Shown: positions 19,331 through 30,354 of the stretch, piece by piece | Position numbering within the stretch: the stretch's first letter is position 1 | Layout of the letters: every line of letters starts with the position of its first letter | From: Ctena decussata | Lineage: Eukaryota > Mollusca > Bivalvia > Lucinida > Lucinidae | DNA: 64,000 nucleotides | Reading direction: 5' to 3' | Assembly: GCA_963989385.1 (NCBI GenBank) | Contig: OZ022510.1 | Span: 32,989,448 to 33,053,447 of the forward strand | Program-made: the position numbers and the translations under genes | Notes under the pieces: generated by a model | Database searches by the model: none | What the model saw: the letters and a program-made list of their open reading frames with translations, nothing else | Told to the model about the DNA's origin: nothing

Positions 19331-22300
19331 GAAGAGGTAGACCAGTTCAAAAAGAAGTTTACAGAACTCCAAAGAGTAATGAATGAAAACAAAGATAATG
19401 ATGTTTCATTTGCTGAATTCTTAGAGACAGTGGCCAAAATGACATTTGAAGATTACATTAAGTGTATAAGAAGTTCGCTCAGTGCTCCTAAAGTGTTCCT
19501 TAAACGCGCACCAAATGAAATGAGAGTCAATTTGTTCAATGGGAAAATTCTTCTTGCCTGGAAAGCTAATCTTGACATTCAGATTGTTCTTGAACCATAT
19601 GGTTGTGCATCATATGTTGTTGGATACATAAGCAAATCACAAAGAGGTATGAGTGCACAGCTGGAAGCTGCTGCGAAGGAAGCCAGAAAAGGAAATTCTG
19701 ATATAAAAAAACAAGTGAGACATATAGGAAATGTTTTTTCAAACTGTGTTGAAGTAGGTGCTCAAGAAGCTGTCTATCTTGCTCTACAAATTCCATTGAC
19801 CAAAGGAACTCGAGAGGTTGTTTATATCAATACATGTGCTTCAAGAGAAAGCGTTTTTCTGTTAAAACCCAAATCAGTCCTAGATGAACTACCTGCTGAA
19901 TCCACAAATATTGAGTCAGATAATATAGTTCAGAGATATTCTAAAAGACCAAGGCAGCTTCAGAGGTTTTGCTTGGCTGATTATGTCTCAAAGGTTGATG
20001 TCATTTATCCAAAAGGAAATAAATTGCCTGAGACAATAGAATATAGAAATGATGACAGCATTAGTGATGAGAATTCAAGTGATGAAAACAGTGAGGATGA
20101 AGAGATGGTTGAAAATGGGAATACTGCATCAGACTTGATACACATAGCAAAGAATGGAACAAAATATAAGTACCGAAAAGTCCCTAAAGTCATACGCTAT
20201 GTTAAATACAATCAAACTAAGGACCCAGAAAATTATTACAGAGAACAACTCATGCTTTTTATGCCATGGCGTAATGAAATAAAAGACCTGCTTGGTTCTT
20301 TTGAAACATATAGAGCTCATTACAACACCATCAAAGAGTCACTTGAAATCAAAAGAAATCAGTATGAACATCACACTGAAGAACTTGAACTTGCCAGGCA
20401 AATGATAGAAGCTGAGGAAGCTGAATATGATGGAATTGCACCAAATGCAGAACAAGAAAATAGAGAAGCAGAAGAAGAAGGTGTAAAAGAGTCTGAAAAC
20501 TTTGTATATTTTAATCCAGACAGAGTGGTTGAACATAGGCACTATGACATTGGTATAGAGCTGCAGTCCACATGTTCAGTGCCAAGGGTAGAAACAACTA
20601 GTATCATGCTGCCAGATGAAGAATACTTAAGTCTGCTACGAAGTTTGAACTTAAGACAGCGGGAATTTTTCAATCACATTATTCATTGCATAAAATGTAA
20701 AGACGAACCAATTTACGCTTTCTTGTCAGGCGGTGCAGGTGTTGGTAAATCAGTAGTGATAAGAGCACTTTATCAAAGTCTGTACAGAATGTTAAATCTA
20801 AAAGATGGAGAAAACCCTGATGATATAAGAATTATTCTATGTGCTTGGATGGGCACTGCTGCTTTCAATATAGGTGGTAATACCATTTGCTCTGCTTTTC
20901 ACAGAAAGATCTTTCAAGATGATCAAAGAATGTCAGCTGATGAATTGAATACATTCAGGATAAAGTACAAACACTTGAAGGTTGTGATTATTGATGAAAT
21001 ATCCATGGTACGGAAAAGGATTTTTGACTTTATAGACACACGACCACAGCAGCTGACAGGTATAAGAGCACGTTTTGGTGGTTTAAGTGTTATTGCAGTT
21101 GGTGATTTTTATCAGTTGAAGCCAGTAGGTGATAGATTGGTATTCCTTGATCTTAAAGAGGGCGCAAAAGCACTTGCACCAAATTCTTGGAAAGAGCATT
21201 TCAAAATTTATGAATTAGTAGACATCATGAGACAGAAAGAAGACCTTAAGTTTGCACAATTACTGAATAGACTTCGTGTGAACGAATTGACCGAAGAGGA
21301 CAAAGATGATTTACGGAAGCGTGTTGTTGACCGTGATTCAGGTGAATACCCAAGAGATGCTGTGCATCTGTTTGCTGAAAAAGTAGGGGTGTATAACCAT
21401 AATGAGAATATTATGAATGCTATTGATGGAGAAGAGGTTGATATACCTTGCCATGACACTCTTGCTTCAGCAAACATTTCCTCGAAAAAAGCAAAGGAAC
21501 TTATCAGCCAAATTCCTGATAATCCTGAAACAACAGCTAATTTGGAAAAAGTGTTGACTGTAAAGGTCGGAATGAAATATAACATATCGGTAAATGTCAA
21601 TGTTGAAGATGGTATTGCAAATGGAGCTACAGGTAAAGTGAAATTCATAGAGTATAAAATTGAAGGCAGTAATCGCCCAAGCATTATATGGATGAAATTT
21701 GATGATCTTCGAATTGGAAAGGCAACAAGAGAAAAATACTTTCAAAGGGGCTTTTATAATTCAAATATTCAAAGAGACTGGACTCCAATATTTGAAACTG
21801 AAAAAACCTTTATGTACAATCGCAAAATGTATCAGAGAAGACAATTCCCATTGCGACCAGCAGCAGCAAAAACAGTTCACAAAGATCAAGGGATCACAGA
21901 AGATGAGGTAGTAGTTGATTTAACTCAGCATAAAGGAGTTAGGAAGGTACCCCATATTCATTATGTTGCATTTAGTAGAGTCAGAAAACTCGAAAATTTA
22001 TACATTCTGAATCTAAACGAGGCTGCTATAGGTTTAGATGAACAGGTGAATGTTGAAATGCAGAGGTTGAGAACAGAAGCATCTCTTGAGCTCAGTTATA
22101 CACCTTTGTATAAAATTGATCCCAGCAAAATCAAACTGGCTTTCAATAATGCAAGGTCACTACATAAACATTTTATAGATGTACAGTTTGAACCAAATGT
22201 GTTGTCTGCAGATGTTATTGGGTTTGCTGAATCTAGAATGTGTACAAGAGATGAAGATGTTCATTTTGCCTTGAATAGGTTCAGACTTGTCCGATTAGAC

Positions 22301-22765
22301 GAAGCAGCACATGAAACCAGGCCACACCATGGACTTGCCTTATATATAAAAGAAGATTTTGAAATTCAGGAAGTGATGAAACACCATTCTCAATTTTGTG
22401 AATTCATTTTTGCTAAATTACACAGTAAGAGAAAAGGTCAGCTGCAAGTTGTAGTGTTCTACAAATATCCAAAATGTTCTCAGACTGATTTGAAAAAAGA
22501 CATTATCAGTGCTTTGAAGCCACTTGTAGGTCATGATGTAAAACTAGTCATAATGGGTGATTTTAATGTACCAGTAAATGAAGCTGAGTCACCTTTCGTC
22601 TGTTTTATGGAGACATTATTCTTTTGCAGTCAGTACATTCGACAACCAACGACTGATCATGGATCATTATTGGATCTGGTATTTGCAAATTGTGATGCAT
22701 TCTGTGATGTGATTGAGGCTTACTGGTCTGATCATAAGCTTATTTATTGTGCCTTAGACATTTAG
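19331..22765 (+). CDS. Helentron Rep tyrosines, Pif1-like helicase and AP-type endonuclease
   Basis: Same frame; the first internal ATG is 19379, 48 bases after the TAG. The Rep tyrosine motif is SYVVGYISKSQRG with Tyr codons at 19613 and 19625. The helicase core (about 20600-22030) shows Walker A SGGAGVGKS, Walker B VIIDEISMV, motif III VIAVGDFYQLKPV, motif IV near LVDIMRQ, motif V KTVHKDQGIT and motif VI HYVAFSRVRKLENLYIL, all complete Pif1/RecD-like signatures. The last about 220 residues are an exonuclease-endonuclease-phosphatase domain: AFNNARSLHKH, VIGFAESR, IMGDFNVP, DLVFAN and WSDHKLI, with all key acidic and His residues present. Such a domain is found in Helentrons and resembles those of non-LTR retrotransposons. 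The domains after the TAG look intact. Confidence 0.9.
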   Translation, partial: EEVDQFKKKFTELQRVMNENKDNDVSFAEFLETVAKMTFEDYIKCIRSSLSAPKVFLKRAPNEMRVNLFNGKILLAWKANLDIQIVLEPYGCASYVVGYISKSQRGMSAQLEAAAKEARKGNSDIKKQVRHIGNVFSNCVEVGAQEAVYLALQIPLTKGTREVVYINTCASRESVFLLKPKSVLDELPAESTNIESDNIVQRYSKRPRQLQRFCLADYVSKVDVIYPKGNKLPETIEYRNDDSISDENSSDENSEDEEMVENGNTASDLIHIAKNGTKYKYRKVPKVIRYVKYNQTKDPENYYREQLMLFMPWRNEIKDLLGSFETYRAHYNTIKESLEIKRNQYEHHTEELELARQMIEAEEAEYDGIAPNAEQENREAEEEGVKESENFVYFNPDRVVEHRHYDIGIELQSTCSVPRVETTSIMLPDEEYLSLLRSLNLRQREFFNHIIHCIKCKDEPIYAFLSGGAGVGKSVVIRALYQSLYRMLNLKDGENPDDIRIILCAWMGTAAFNIGGNTICSAFHRKIFQDDQRMSADELNTFRIKYKHLKVVIIDEISMVRKRIFDFIDTRPQQLTGIRARFGGLSVIAVGDFYQLKPVGDRLVFLDLKEGAKALAPNSWKEHFKIYELVDIMRQKEDLKFAQLLNRLRVNELTEEDKDDLRKRVVDRDSGEYPRDAVHLFAEKVGVYNHNENIMNAIDGEEVDIPCHDTLASANISSKKAKELISQIPDNPETTANLEKVLTVKVGMKYNISVNVNVEDGIANGATGKVKFIEYKIEGSNRPSIIWMKFDDLRIGKATREKYFQRGFYNSNIQRDWTPIFETEKTFMYNRKMYQRRQFPLRPAAAKTVHKDQGITEDEVVVDLTQHKGVRKVPHIHYVAFSRVRKLENLYILNLNEAAIGLDEQVNVEMQRLRTEASLELSYTPLYKIDPSKIKLAFNNARSLHKHFIDVQFEPNVLSADVIGFAESRMCTRDEDVHFALNRFRLVRLDEAAHETRPHHGLALYIKEDFEIQEVMKHHSQFCEFIFAKLHSKRKGQLQVVVFYKYPKCSQTDLKKDIISALKPLVGHDVKLVIMGDFNVPVNEAESPFVCFMETLFFCSQYIRQPTTDHGSLLDLVFANCDAFCDVIEAYWSDHKLIYCALDI

Positions 22766-23200
22766 AGTGCTTTTATGAAACTGCACTCACAGATGATATA
22801 GTGACAACAGAATTGTTTTAAGTATGAAAAGAAACACATTGTGTAAGTATAAGAAGTATACATTTGTAGATGAAAAAGGGTTTACATATGCTTGTAGGTA
22901 TAGCTTGCTCTTGTTTTGCTATCTTTTGGTTATTTAAACATATAAAGCCATTTTGATTTATCTAAAGGTAGACTTGTTCTGCCAGGTTTTTAAGCTTAAT
23001 GTTGTATATTGTAAATAAGTTTTGCAGATTGCCAGAATTTGTTTTGAAGTATCAACCCCACTTATTAGAAAATTAAGTGGCTTATGCATTAACGGGGGTT
23101 GCCACAATGTTCATGTTCCCCCAACTTAGAAGTTGGGGAGCATGCTAGTATGGGTCTGCCTGTTGGTCCCTCCCTACCACACATGTCCACAAACTATTAT
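22766..23200. other. 3' flank of the Helentron; possible end hairpin
   Basis: Non-coding. An 8-bp stem CCCCAACT-TAGA-AGTTGGGG (23119-23138) is followed seven bases later by CTAG then T (23145-23149), which fits a Helitron 3' terminus. The same shape also resembles the 5' hairpin of the ATGCCCCC families, so it may be the head of another element. No polyadenylation site could be chosen with confidence. Confidence 0.3.
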
Positions 23201-23438
23201 GCACATCATTTGTATCCATGCCCCCCCCCCCTTGATTGTCCCTGAAGTGCTATGGGTTTAACATTTAGACCCTTAAGCTGATGAGATTTTCTGTTTTATA
23301 GGGTGGGTTTAAGAACAAGGTTGTTACTATCAACTTGTCCCCACAGGGCGGGGCTTATACCAGGGCTCTGAAAAGTGAAAAGTCATTATCCCCACCCATC
23401 ACCCTAAGTTGGGGGCAGTGGATACAAATGACTGGTGC
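23201..23438. mobile_element. MITE with CATTTGTATCC ends
   Basis: Left GCACATCATTTGTATCCATG and right GGATACAAATGACTGGTGC are imperfect inverted repeats about 220 bp apart. Inside are a C-run and no open frame. Confidence 0.45.
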
Positions 23439-23990
23439 ATTAGAGCTAGACTTGCAAGAAAACTCTGCAATTACAGCCCTTGAAGAAGTTTTGGTATATT
23501 AGCTCTTTAAATAATATAGCTCAGATTCTTAATCTGCTTGATTATAGCTAGACTTTTCTTGAACAAATAAGGAATGCTGTGTACGTAGCTGAACTAATTT
23601 TGAACTAATTTTGTGATTTTAATTTCCGTATCAGGAAAACTCAGAAAATGTATAGATGTAGTCATGAGTAAATTGTTTTTTACATATGCAAAAACAAAGG
23701 TGCATATTAGCTGCATTACTGCGGGGGGCTAATCAGCACTTTTTGCTTTTTCCTGCCTATATAATGAAATTATCCAATACTTTTAAACCTTTGGCTAGCT
23801 GCTGTAGCTGAGAAGACCTGTTTGTGACTGACCTCTAAGGAAACCCTGAAAACTCGTTTTCTCATGTGATGTTCATATGCTAGATTTCAGTTTTTGTTTT
23901 CAATAAATGTGTTAAACATATAGTATTAAATATTAAATATTGTACTGTTACTTGTATGCAATTGTTGTTAACATTATTCTGTTGTTTGTT
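23439..23990. other. No recognisable feature
   Basis: AT-rich DNA. No gene, RNA or repeat boundary seen. Confidence 0.5.
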
Positions 23991-24178
23991 TGGTTGGTTG
24001 GTTGATTTGATTCTTAACGTCCCAGTTAACAATTTTTCAGTCACGTTGGGATGGAGCCATCGCTTCCTTGGTATTACCAGTACTTTTGGAGAGTAAATGT
24101 GTCTTGCTCAAGGACACAACACAATACCTTTCGCTCAGGAGTCCGACACCATAACCACTATGCCACGGCGCTCTCCAT
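23991..24178 (-). mobile_element. tRNA-derived SINE, minus strand
   Basis: Read on the minus strand it begins with a tRNA-like head (GGCATAGTGGTTATGGTGTC), continues with 'GTGTCCTTGAGCAAGACAC' and 'AGTACTGGTAATACC', and ends in a GACGTTAAGAATCAAATC tail with CAAC repeats. It is the same family as 27106-27325. It would rely on LINE machinery for movement. Confidence 0.7.
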
Positions 24179-27105
24179 TGTTTGTTTGGGCCTTATTAAG
24201 ATAGTGCTAGGTAGTTTCAAGTGCTGAGGCTCCTTAGTACTTTTGCATATAACAGGTCAAGGGATAGAATTGCTTGTAACATGTGTGGTAGGAAGATGGG
24301 TTATTTATAGATTTAATGATATTTTATCTATTTTTCCTTTCTTATGTCCTATTTTGAAACATCTGAAAAGCATAAAGTGTAATTTAAGGGTAGTATGCTG
24401 TTTTCAGCAAGTCTGTCATTCCATTAATATTTCAAGGTTCTTGCTGTATAAATAAAATAGCTTATGTCCTACTTTTTCATTTACACATCCCTGCACATTC
24501 AGGCAGTATATGATTGTATAGATCTGGCTGGAAAAGAGGAGCAAAGGGCCAGTAGGGGCAGGAGTTTTGCCACTTTGTAATTCTTACAAGGGTATTTTTG
24601 TATTGAAATTGACTGGTATTTCATATATGTAAATGCAAATCCTCTTAAAGCTTTGAGTTTATCCTTTTAATACTTTGTAGGCATGTTACAGATATACTGA
24701 ACATGTGCTTGAAGAAGTTTGATGCTGTCAATACTTAGCAGTTATTTACTGGTCTATTGAAAATGTGCATGAAGAAGTTTGTTGCTGTAAAATATTGTTT
24801 GACTAACTGACAAGAGTATTGAAGATAGGTATACATGCATTCTAACCACTGCACATTTCAAATAATGCTTGAAATGCATAGTTTTTAAAAGCCATTCCTT
24901 TCCAAGTGTCCATTTATTCTTTCAATACTTTGCAGATATGTATTAAAGAAATATATATGGAAGATGTGTATGAAGAAGATTGATACAGATCTTTTTTGAA
25001 AAAAATTAATGGAGTTTTTAACAAAGTCATTTGCTCAACCACTGCTCATAATTCAAAGAGAATTGGCGGTAATGTTTGCCTTTGTTCAAATTTCATTAAG
25101 TATATGAGTAAACTTTTAGAAGCAACTGATGATGTTGTATGATTACACTATATGCCTTGCTTGCAGCTCATTTCTTGTTTTATTGTTCAATTTGTGGTTC
25201 AGGTTAAGTGAAAATTTAATGAAAAAGTGTGTAATTATAGTTTGGCTACTGCTTTCAAAATAGAATTAAATTATTAAGTTGAAGTGCACATTTAAATATG
25301 AAAAAGTTGAAGGATATTTTAACTTAATCTGTTTTATCACATTTAAGAAAGTAGATGCTAACTCAATCTGTTTTATCACATGCTTTTTCAAAAACGTTGC
25401 TATAAAAACTCCATCCGTTGAATCCATTTTCAAAAACATATATTTTAATATGTATTAAAGTAAACTTTTGCTGTAATCACCCTAAAATTCAAATAAAGAG
25501 GTATATCCTTGGAGAAATTTGTCCAAAAGGTACAGATGGAATGACAAACAGTGTAGACCGTGATCAGACAGCTCCCCTAGGAGCAGTCTGATCTGGGTCT
25601 GCACTGTTTGCCAAGGCCTGTCTGTCCGAAAAGTTAGGGTCATTATTAATTGAAGGGAGTGTAAATTAACATTATGAGTCAATGCTTGAATTGCAGTACC
25701 AAGCCAAATATCTTAAAATCATGAGTACCAAACTCTTTAGTACATGAACTTAGAATGTGTTTTGCTGCTCACTACAATTCTCTTGGGTTGGAAGGCCTTT
25801 CTGTGGTAAAATTCTCAGCTCAAATGCTATTAACACAGATACATGTATATATGTGTCAAGGCTATTGCTAAAATGCTGATATAAATTTGCTGTGAAAGTT
25901 AACCAACATCATTGGTACAAATGTTTATGATGACATTCTTCTAAATAAAGCTACAAGTTCTACAGACGTGACATTGCCAACCTCAACTAGATCAGTCAGA
26001 GAATATTTGATGAAACATAGCCATATGCACCTTCAAGGAAAACAGTTTGTTACAATATGACAGATCTACAACTGCACACCTCAGAAATTGCAGTATTCAC
26101 AGTGTCATTCTCCTTACAACTTAGACAGGAGTTTTCATCATCACAGATACAGTCAATGTCAAATTCCAAAGCTCATATTTTCATCAAAGCCAGATACAAG
26201 GAGCATTCAATTCATCCATGAATTATTGTTTAATGATTTCTTTTTTAGTCATGTGAATGACACTACTGCCAAAGTGGTGACGATTTAATCTTTGAGTACT
26301 CAACAATATATACATCATGAAAGATACAAATGGCTGACTTTTGTCTAGATGAACTACATAAGACTTTTAATAAAGGCCAAACTGTCTTCAAGACTCTTTA
26401 GAGTATTCCACAGGGTGAGCATTACACTTGATAACACAAAAATACATTGGTGCATCTTGTGTCTATACTGAGAGAAACTCCTATCATTACGACTGAAATT
26501 TTATGTTTAACAAACTTTTACATTAAGTTATAAAGCTGTATGTTATCAAAAGATATTGAGCCAGCTATTTTAAGCACACAAGCAAGAAAAATTATGTTTA
26601 CAAACTTTTGCTACAGAGGGTTAAGACATTTGGAGTGGTACTGTACTTTAACAATAGATGCATGTCTTTCATTTAACACATACACTGTTTTATTGCATGA
26701 GATAAAAGTTCACAGAATTGGGATCATCCTTAAGCCGTTTTCTTTCCTAATGAAGCCACCCTGTTATTCAGGATTCTCTGAATTTGTGTCTTCAGATTCA
26801 TGTTTCTGTTCTGAAATTCAGTGTATAGATGTGTGTTTTCTGTTAAGAAGCATTTTAGTTTCTGCAATTGTTTTCACTTTAATACATTTGATATTGAAAA
26901 AGTATTTAATAAACATTAACAAATTAACACTTCTTTTAGCTGAAAACCCTTTATTCTATTCATTGGTTAAAATACCCTCAATGCCAAATAAAATTAAGTA
27001 GTAAGCAATGACCAGGAACTGATGCAATCAGATCCAAAGTCCCACCCGGGAAATCAAACTGGAAATTAACTAAAACAAATAGACATAATAAAAAGATTAC
27101 ATGGG
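24179..27105. other. Low-information AT-rich spacer
   Basis: No convincing gene. The longest open stretch (26540-27001) starts and runs through AT-rich sequence with no family resemblance. 25540-25630 is a short hairpin-like repeat (GACCGTGATCAGACAGCTCC / GGAGCAGTCTGATCTGGGTC) with a relative at 55690-55790. Confidence 0.5.
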
Positions 27106-27325
27106 GAGCATGATGGCTCAATGGTAGAGCGGAGGACACCGCAGCAGCAGGTAGGGGGTTTGAAACCTGCCTCTGCGGGTTTGTGTCCTTGGGCAAGACA
27201 CTTTACTCCCTGAAAGTACTGGTAATACCCAGAAAGTGGTGGTTCTGTCCCGACACGACTAAAAAATTGTTGACAGGTATGTTAAACCTCAACAAAAGCA
27301 CACGAATAAACAAACAAAGAAGACA
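27106..27325 (+). mobile_element. tRNA-derived SINE
   Basis: The tRNA-like head has A-box-like GATGGCTCAATGGTAGAGCG and a B-box-like segment near 27158, followed by GTGTCCTTGGGCAAGACAC, AGTACTGGTAATACCCAG and a GGTATGTTAAACCTC tail with AATAAACAAACAAAG. It matches the minus-strand copy at 23991-24178 in segment order. Confidence 0.7.
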
Positions 27326-27422
27326 TACCATATATCAAAGAAGCAGCTCATTAGGAGCCTCTATGGTGTAAAGACATACCATATATCAAAGGAGCAGCTT
27401 ATTAGGAGCCTCCATGGTGTAT
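27321..27422 (+). repeat. 51-bp tandem duplication
   Basis: AAGACATACCATATATCAAA starts two consecutive 51-bp copies (27321-27371 and 27372-27422) that differ at about four positions. Confidence 0.8.
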
Positions 27423-27485
27423 TGGTAAAATTACTCGCCTTGTAAACTCAGGGGTTATGGGTTTGATCCTGGACTTTTCCAGTCT
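27400..27485 (+). mobile_element. tRNA-like SINE head split by element B
   Basis: GCCTCCATGGTGTATTGGTA (A-box-like) to GGGTTTGATCCTGG (B-box-like) looks like a tRNA-derived SINE head. Element B starts a few bases later. The sequence after element B (TTGGTGGGACGTAAATTCCT, 29210-29229) looks like a SINE 3' part, so element B probably inserted into this SINE. Confidence 0.5.
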
Positions 27486-27541
27486 TTATGCCCCCAACTT
27501 TGAAAAAGTTGGTGGGGCATATTGCTTTTGGCTTGTCCGTC

Positions 27542-27576
<35 letters not shown>

Positions 27577-29178
27577 CACACTTTTCATGATTGCTGTAAC
27601 TTTAGAACCCTGCAAGCTAGGGTCTTGAAATTTCATATATGGATTCCGCATGGAAAATTAGCTGACACATATTTTTTTCTATTCACAGTTATGCCCCTTT
27701 TTGGAGTTATGCCCCTTTTTAGAAAAATGAGATAAATATCTTGTTAGCAAGATATCTCAAAAAGTATTTAAGCTATGGCCTTGATATTTGGTATACTGAT
27801 TGGGTATGAGGAGTAGATTACCTGATTAACTTTTGAGACAATTCCGTAAAATATTGATGGAGTTATGGCACTTATTTGAATTTGGCATTTTTCCAACTTC
27901 TGAACCGCTTGAGCTAGGAAGCTGATTTTTGGTATAGTAGTAGTTCTTGGTGTGTTAAATACTTCAGTAAAAGTTAGGTAACTCTGCATTCATTATTTAC
28001 TGAGTTACTTCCCCTGATGTTCAGTACTTATGAAGCTACTGAGTTCAAGAACCATTAGGAATAGGGTTTTGAAATTTCATATATGGATTCCTTGTGGAAA
28101 ATTAGCTGACCCGTATTTTTTTTCTTTTCCCAGTTATGCCCCCTTTTTGGAGTTATGAGGTGACTATCTTGTTAGCAAGATATCTCAAACGGTATTTGAG
28201 CCATTGCCTTGATATTTGGTATACTGATTGGGTATGAAGAGTAAATTACCTGATTAACCTTTGAGACAATTCCGTAAAATATTGATGGAGTTATGGCACT
28301 TATTTGAATTTGGCATTTTTCCAACTTTTGAACCGCTTGAGCTAGGAAGCTGATTTTTGGTATAATAGTAGTTCTTGGTGTGCTAAATACTTCAGTACAA
28401 GTTAGGTAACTCTGCATTCATTATTTACAGAGTTACTTCCCCTGATGTTCAGTACTTATGCAGCTACTGAGTTCAAGAACCATTAGGAATAGGGTTTTGA
28501 AATTTCATATATGGATTCCTTGTGGAAAATTGGCTGACCCGTATTTTTTGCTTATCCCAGTTATGCCGCCGTTTTGGAGTTATGCCCCTTTTAACTGCTT
28601 GTTAGCAAGATATCTCAAAAGGTATTTTAGCTATGGCCTTGATGTTTGGTATACTGGTTGGGTATGAGGAGTAGATTACCTGATCAACTTTGGGGAGAAT
28701 TCCGTAAACTTCTGATGGAGTTATGGCCCTTGGTTGAATTTGGCATTTTTCCAACTTTTGAATCGCTTGAGCTAGGAAGCTGATTTGTGGAATAGTAGTA
28801 GTCCTTTATGAGTTTGATTTTTTACTACAGGTTAGGTAACTCTGCATTTATTAATTATGGAGGTATTAAAAGTATTTGAGCATGGCCTTGATATTTGGTA
28901 TGCTGATTGGGTATGAGGAGTAGATTACCTGATTAACTTTTTGGACAATTCTGTAAATATTTATGGAGTTTTGGCCCTTGTTTGAATTTGTCATTTTTCC
29001 AGCTTCTAAATTACTTGATCTAGGAAGCTGATTTTTTGTTTAACAGTAGTTCTTGATGTGTTTAATATTTAAATAAAGGTTAGGTAACTCCTTTTCAGAC
29101 TTAGACATTCTAAAGTTTGACACCTTTAGAAGCAAGCATATGGTTGGGGGCATAGTGTTTCACAAACGCAATTTCTAG
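27486..29178 (+). mobile_element. Non-autonomous rolling-circle (Helitron/Helentron-like) element B
   Basis: 5' end TATGCCCCCAACTTTG closes a hairpin with AAAGTTGGTGGGGCATA, then GTCCGTCC and a (TG)n run (27545-27572), then three to four loose repeats of about 425-445 bp. Near the 3' end the inverted partner GGGGGCATA (29146-29154) is followed by a 6-bp hairpin GTGTTT-CAC-AAACGC (29155-29169, one G-T pair), AATTT and CTAG (29175-29178) before T. The arrangement is identical to element A. No coding sequence. Confidence 0.75.
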
Positions 29179-29298
29179 TTTGGTTTCAGTTTCTGTACGG
29201 CCTAAGCTATTGGTGGGACGTAAATTCCTAACACAACAACAAATGAGCAGCTCTTTCCCAAATCATGGCAACTCAGCTACCTTAACCTTACTAGTATT

Positions 29299-29537
29299 AT
29301 GAGCCACATCAAGACAAAACCTGTCTTTGGCATTTCCGACCTGGTCCGACACAAACCAGACTGTACAGCCAGAGAAGATGGTTAAGAGGCTTGAAATTTA
29401 TTATTAAGCAAGTAGATGGGATTGTACTATCTAGCAAAAATAAAGGTGTTGATCAGCTGCGCAGTAACTGCACAGCTGACCTGCGTCTTTATTTTCTTGT
29501 ATGCAAAAAAGCATATTGTTCTCATGAAGTGGCTCAT
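29299..29537. mobile_element. MITE with ATGAGCCAC / GTGGCTCAT ends
   Basis: ATGAGCCACATC on the left and GAAGTGGCTCAT on the right, with the internal inverted segment 'GATCAGCTGCGCAG / CTGCACAGCTGACC'. Relatives lie at about 31600-31790 and in the Helentron leader (15190-15400). Confidence 0.6.
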
Positions 29538-29778
29538 ATCATCTAGAGACATAGAAGGCAAATAGAAGCAATAAAAAGAGGCAAATGAGAAGTATCATTT
29601 TGGAACGGTCAATAACACAAGGTTCAAAGGATTTAATAGGGTGATCAAAAGGTTATGATTAGGGACTAATAGATTATACATCACAACCTCTTATTATAAC
29701 CACGCTTTGGAAAATTGGAGCTATACTGGATTTGTCCCCAAGTGCATCTAATTGCAGCAATGTTCAGACAGTTGTTTA

Positions 29779-29972
29779 ATTAAAATCTTAAAAAGTTCCT
29801 TCAAGAGCAGAGAATACATACAGAAATAGGAACATGGGCCAGACTACGTAGTTTCGGCTAATAAAGCCTCGTCAGTGACCCTGACAATATCTGGTACGAA
29901 ACCAGAAAAAAGCATACTGTAATTTCTTAATTTTAATTGGGCAGTCGATTCAAAGACTAATTAGTTTCAAAA
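29779..29972. repeat. Dispersed repeat, copy 1
   Basis: A 194-bp segment from TTAAAATCTTAAAAAG to AATTAGTTTCAAAA is repeated almost unchanged at 30159-30354. It contains TAGTTTCGGCTAATAAAGC and CGTCAGTGACCCTGA. Type unclear (SINE- or MITE-like); non-coding. Confidence 0.75.
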
Positions 29973-30158
29973 GGATCCAAATAATATAAAATACGATGAT
30001 CTAGAATAACAGTCTAAATCGATCTCAAATTTTAGATTTCTAAGAATCTATCCTCTGATCTCAAAGGATGTAAATGAAATATAATCTGCACTATGGATGA
30101 TGTTCGGGGAGACGTTTTACGGCCTCCACACGGCACAACACTAGCTGCAGTGAGGTAA

Positions 30159-30354
30159 AATTAAAATCTTAAAAAAGTTCCTTCAAGAGCAGAGAATACA
30201 TACAGAAATAGGAACATGGGCCAGACTACGTAGTTTCGGCTAATAAAGCTTCGTCAGTGACCCTGACAATATCTGGTACGAAACCAGAAAAAAGCATATT
30301 GTAATTTCTTAATTTTAATTGGGCAGTCGATTCAAAGACTAATTAGTTTCAAAA
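30159..30354. repeat. Dispersed repeat, copy 2
   Basis: Same orientation and near-identical to 29779-29972, 380 bases further on. A diverged third relative is at 11240-11450. Confidence 0.75.

Larger units (their letters stand above)
15449..22765 (+). mobile_element. Helentron-type Helitron coding region, one frame with three stops
   Basis: From ATG 15449 to the stop at 22763-22765 one reading frame of 2439 codons holds, in order: N-terminal basic region, KK(S/A)ENGLNFP repeats, cysteine protease, basic 21-residue repeats, zinc finger, HUH Rep, Pif1-like helicase, AP-type endonuclease. Only TAA at 16979, TGA at 17750 and TAG at 19328 break it; there is no frameshift. Rep-helicase fused to an endonuclease is characteristic of animal Helentrons. 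Element ends are not established; a hairpin followed by CTAG at 23119-23148 is one weak 3' candidate. Confidence 0.85.

Noticed and set aside
23119..23149. Hairpin plus CTAG as the proven 3' end of the Helentron
   Set aside because: The shape fits, but I found no matching 5' inverted partner, and the same hairpin could be the 5' head of another element. Kept only as a weak candidate.
26540..27001. 153-residue open frame
   Set aside because: AT-rich, no recognisable domain, no supporting signals.
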